From positions 1 to 64,000 of the forward strand of contig NZ_JANKBZ010000035.1 of assembly GCF_024623785.1 (NCBI RefSeq): 64,000 nt of DNA. Reading direction: 5' to 3'. The stretch's first letter is position 1; every line of letters begins with the position of its first letter. The position numbers and the translations under genes are program-made. Below are positions 61,892 to 64,000 of the stretch, one piece after another. This DNA is from Archangium lipolyticum. Its GTDB lineage: Bacteria; Myxococcota; Myxococcia; Myxococcales; Myxococcaceae. The notes below the pieces were generated by a model. It was given only the letters and a program-made list of their open reading frames with translations. It made no database searches and had not been told where the DNA came from.

Positions 61892-64000
61892 ATGCCCCCG
61901 ATCCTGCCTGTAGCTCACCTGTGGTCGACACAGGCGTTCTCTCCAACTCATCAAGAGCAGCCCCGTTCCGATTCCTTCTCGGGCGTGGCCGCCGAGGGCA
62001 TCCTGCGGCACATCGTCGAGAGCGGCGAGGCGCTCATCGCGGCGCTGGACACGTCCTTCCGCTTCACCGCCTTCAACCAAGCCTACCGGGAAGGGTTCCT
62101 CAGGAACTTCGGCGTCCCGATCGAGCTGGGGATGGACCCGCGGGACGCCCTGGCCCACCTGCCGAGTGAACGGGCCACCCTGGTGGAGTTGTGGCAGCGG
62201 GCGTTCCAGGGAACGCAGTACTCCACCATCGCAGCCCTCGGAGACGCGCAACGCCGCCGGAATGTCTACGAGCTCGACTTCCGTCCCCTGCGGGACGCGG
62301 CGGGAACGCTCACGGGTGCCTTCCTCGTTGCCCGCGACGTCACCGCGCGGCAGCAGGAGCAGGAGCAGCTCCAGCGGCTCCCCACGGAGCTGGAGAAGCT
62401 CGTGCGTGAGAGGACGGCCCGCCTGGAGGCGGCCACGCTGGAGCTGGAGCGCGAGCGCACCCGGGCGGTGAGCACGCTGGAGCGAATCTCGGAGGGCTAC
62501 TTCGCGCTCGACCGGGACTGGCGCTTCACCTTCCTCAACCCGGAGGCGGAGCGGCTGCTGCGGCGCTCGCGGGCGGAGCTGCTCGGCGGAAACATCTGGT
62601 CGTTACTCCACGACGCGGAGGCCTTCCACCACCCGTACCACCGCGCCCTGCGCGAGCAGGTCACCCTCCGCTTCGAGGCGTACTACCCACCGTTGGACAC
62701 GTGGTTCGAGATGCGGGTCCACCCCTCGGTGGAGGGGCTCGCCGTCTTCTTCCGTGACATCAGGGAGCACAAGCGGGCCGAGCAGGTGTTGCGCGAGTCG
62801 GAGCTGTTCCTGCGCTCGGTGTTGGACTCCCTGCCGGCTCAGCTCGCGGTGCTCGACGAGAAGGGCGTCATCCTCGCCGTCAACGACGCGTGGCGGCGTT
62901 CCGGGTCCGGCAATGGCCTCGTCCGCCCCGTGGGTCCGTGCGGCGTGGGAACCGACTACCTGGCCGTGACCGACGCGGCTGCCCGGGAGGGACTGGAGGA
63001 CGCGCGCGCCGCCGCCCAGGGCCTCCGCGACCTCCTCGCCGGGCGCCGGGAGTGCTTCGAGCTCGAGTACGACTGCCCGGACACTCCCTCGCGGCGCTGC
63101 TTCCTGATGCGGGTCACCCGCTTCGTGGGGCAGGGCCCCCTGCGGGTGCTGGTGGCCCACGAGGACATCACGGCGCGCAAGGTGGGCGAGGAAGCCACGC
63201 GCCGCCTCGCCCGCGAGGAGGCCGCGCGCGCGCAGGCCGAAGCGGCCCGCGAGCACCTGCATGCGGTGTTCGAGCGCATCTCCGATGGTTTCGTCGCGTA
63301 CGACCGGGAGTGGCGCTTCACCTACGTGAACCGGAACGCGGAGACCTGGTTCCGCCGGAAGCGGGAGGAACTGCTCGGTCAGAGCATGTGGCACGTCTTC
63401 CCCGGCGCGGTGGGCTCGCGGCTCCATGCGCTGCTCCACCAGTGCGTGAACGAGCAGCGGCCGCTCGAGGCCGAGCTGCCCTCCACCACGTCGGACCAGT
63501 GGTTCCGGATCGTCGCCTATCCTTCTCCGGAGGGCATCTCCGCCTACTTCCGCGACATCACCGAGCAGCGTGTGTCCCAGGAGGCGCTGCGCTCCTCCGA
63601 GGAGAAGCTGCGGGGCATCGTCTCGCTCGCGGCGGATGCGATCATCGCCGTGGATGGGCAGCAGCGCATCCGCATCTTCAACGAGGGAGCCCGCTCCACC
63701 TTCGGGTACACGCCCGAGGAGGTGCTGGGCCAGCCGCTGTCGCTGCTGCTGCCCGAGACGCGGCGCGAGGTGCATGACCAGCACATGCGGGACTTCGCGG
63801 CCTCGGCCGAGGTGGCCTCCCGCCGCATGGGCGCGCGCCTGTGCGTGGAAGGCCGGCGCAAGGGGGGCGAGGTGTTTCCGGCGGAGGTCTCCATCACCCG
63901 GATCGAGCTCGGCAACGAGCAGGTGTTCACGGCCGTGCTGCGGGACATCACCGAGCAGCGGCGCGCCGAGGAGCGGCAGCGCTTCCTCGCCGAGGTGGGA
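61892..64000 (+). CDS. Multi-PAS signalling protein, 3' end outside the window
   Basis: The 703 residues visible start at ATG 61892 and stay open to the window end. Five PAS-like domains are seen: ~35-150, ~193-300 ([20 protein letters not shown]), ~304-430, ~456-565 ([20 protein letters not shown]) and ~569-690 ([20 protein letters not shown]), joined by Glu/Arg-rich helices such as [20 protein letters not shown]. The second and fourth are close relatives and look like an internal duplication. No kinase, cyclase or phosphatase domain is reached. The last visible residues (RQRFLAEVG) commonly precede GAF and histidine-kinase modules in myxobacteria. No membrane segment, so a cytoplasmic sensor is likely. 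Confidence 0.8.
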   Translation, partial: MPPILPVAHLWSTQAFSPTHQEQPRSDSFSGVAAEGILRHIVESGEALIAALDTSFRFTAFNQAYREGFLRNFGVPIELGMDPRDALAHLPSERATLVELWQRAFQGTQYSTIAALGDAQRRRNVYELDFRPLRDAAGTLTGAFLVARDVTARQQEQEQLQRLPTELEKLVRERTARLEAATLELERERTRAVSTLERISEGYFALDRDWRFTFLNPEAERLLRRSRAELLGGNIWSLLHDAEAFHHPYHRALREQVTLRFEAYYPPLDTWFEMRVHPSVEGLAVFFRDIREHKRAEQVLRESELFLRSVLDSLPAQLAVLDEKGVILAVNDAWRRSGSGNGLVRPVGPCGVGTDYLAVTDAAAREGLEDARAAAQGLRDLLAGRRECFELEYDCPDTPSRRCFLMRVTRFVGQGPLRVLVAHEDITARKVGEEATRRLAREEAARAQAEAAREHLHAVFERISDGFVAYDREWRFTYVNRNAETWFRRKREELLGQSMWHVFPGAVGSRLHALLHQCVNEQRPLEAELPSTTSDQWFRIVAYPSPEGISAYFRDITEQRVSQEALRSSEEKLRGIVSLAADAIIAVDGQQRIRIFNEGARSTFGYTPEEVLGQPLSLLLPETRREVHDQHMRDFAASAEVASRRMGARLCVEGRRKGGEVFPAEVSITRIELGNEQVFTAVLRDITEQRRAEERQRFLAEVG

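Noticed and set aside
62603-63784. A minus-strand open frame opposite the PAS protein
   Set aside because: The plus strand has five PAS domains in one uninterrupted frame; the reverse translation shows no domain.

Overview
This is a GC-rich, gene-dense window that reads as the chromosome of a myxobacterium of the Cystobacterineae type (Archangium, Cystobacter, Hyalangium, Myxococcus relatives). Support comes from families largely confined to that group: DUF2381 (the Myxococcus paralogous TIGR02268 family), DUF2378, SitA/SitI-like toxin-immunity pairs with the double-CXXCG immunity family, a DUF4388 protein, MYXO-CTERM tails, and several lipoproteins. No rRNA, tRNA or CRISPR array was seen. 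The genus is inference.

Layout. Positions 1-6.4 kb form an accessory stretch. It holds a probable modification-dependent restriction protein (SRA-like plus DUF3883), a DUF2381 protein next to what looks like the membrane-and-tail remnant of a Ser/Thr kinase, an orphan XhoI/PaeR7I-type restriction enzyme whose catalytic E-x-K appears lost, and two tandem copies of a SitA6/SitI6-like toxin-immunity pair. From 6.5 to 31 kb are mainly housekeeping genes: priA, a 1421-residue pseudo-receiver/coiled-coil/DUF4388/J-domain protein, def, nth, threonine aldolase, an M23 peptidase lipoprotein, HU with a good promoter and terminator, a beta-helix lipoprotein, a hydrolase, pssA, cinA, a membrane protein, DUF1285, recA, a PlsC-type acyltransferase, a type II NADH dehydrogenase and comM.

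From 31.3 to 38.4 kb lies an envelope energy-coupling module: tonB-exbB-exbD-exbD on the minus strand, divergent from an Oar-like TonB-dependent receptor and a lipoprotein. Next come a radical SAM gene, a hypothetical gene, a cluster of palindromic REP-like repeats, a PD-(D/E)XK-like protein, DUF4920, DUF2752, plsY and a THUMP RNA methyltransferase. From 44.6 to 52.5 kb is a surface module: a small monooxygenase-like protein, an OmpA protein with a thrombospondin type 3 repeat protein, and a 1595-residue lipoprotein with 13 beta-propeller-like repeats, six HYR domains and a MYXO-CTERM tail. From 52.5 to 59.4 kb are ftsK and a zinc-ribbon-gatC-gatA-gatB operon. The right end has a decayed Rpn-like fragment, a divergent SDR/LysR pair around a compact palindromic operator, a small exported protein and the start of a multi-PAS sensor that runs off the window.

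Themes. Genes are tightly packed, and six tail-to-tail pairs overlap at their 3' ends. A REP-like palindrome occurs five times, always at gene 3' ends, and in one case supplies the stop codons of both converging genes. The most unusual items are the mosaic tandem toxin-immunity pairs, the degenerate orphan restriction enzyme, the giant pseudo-receiver/J-domain protein and an FtsK with an acidic insertion inside its motor.
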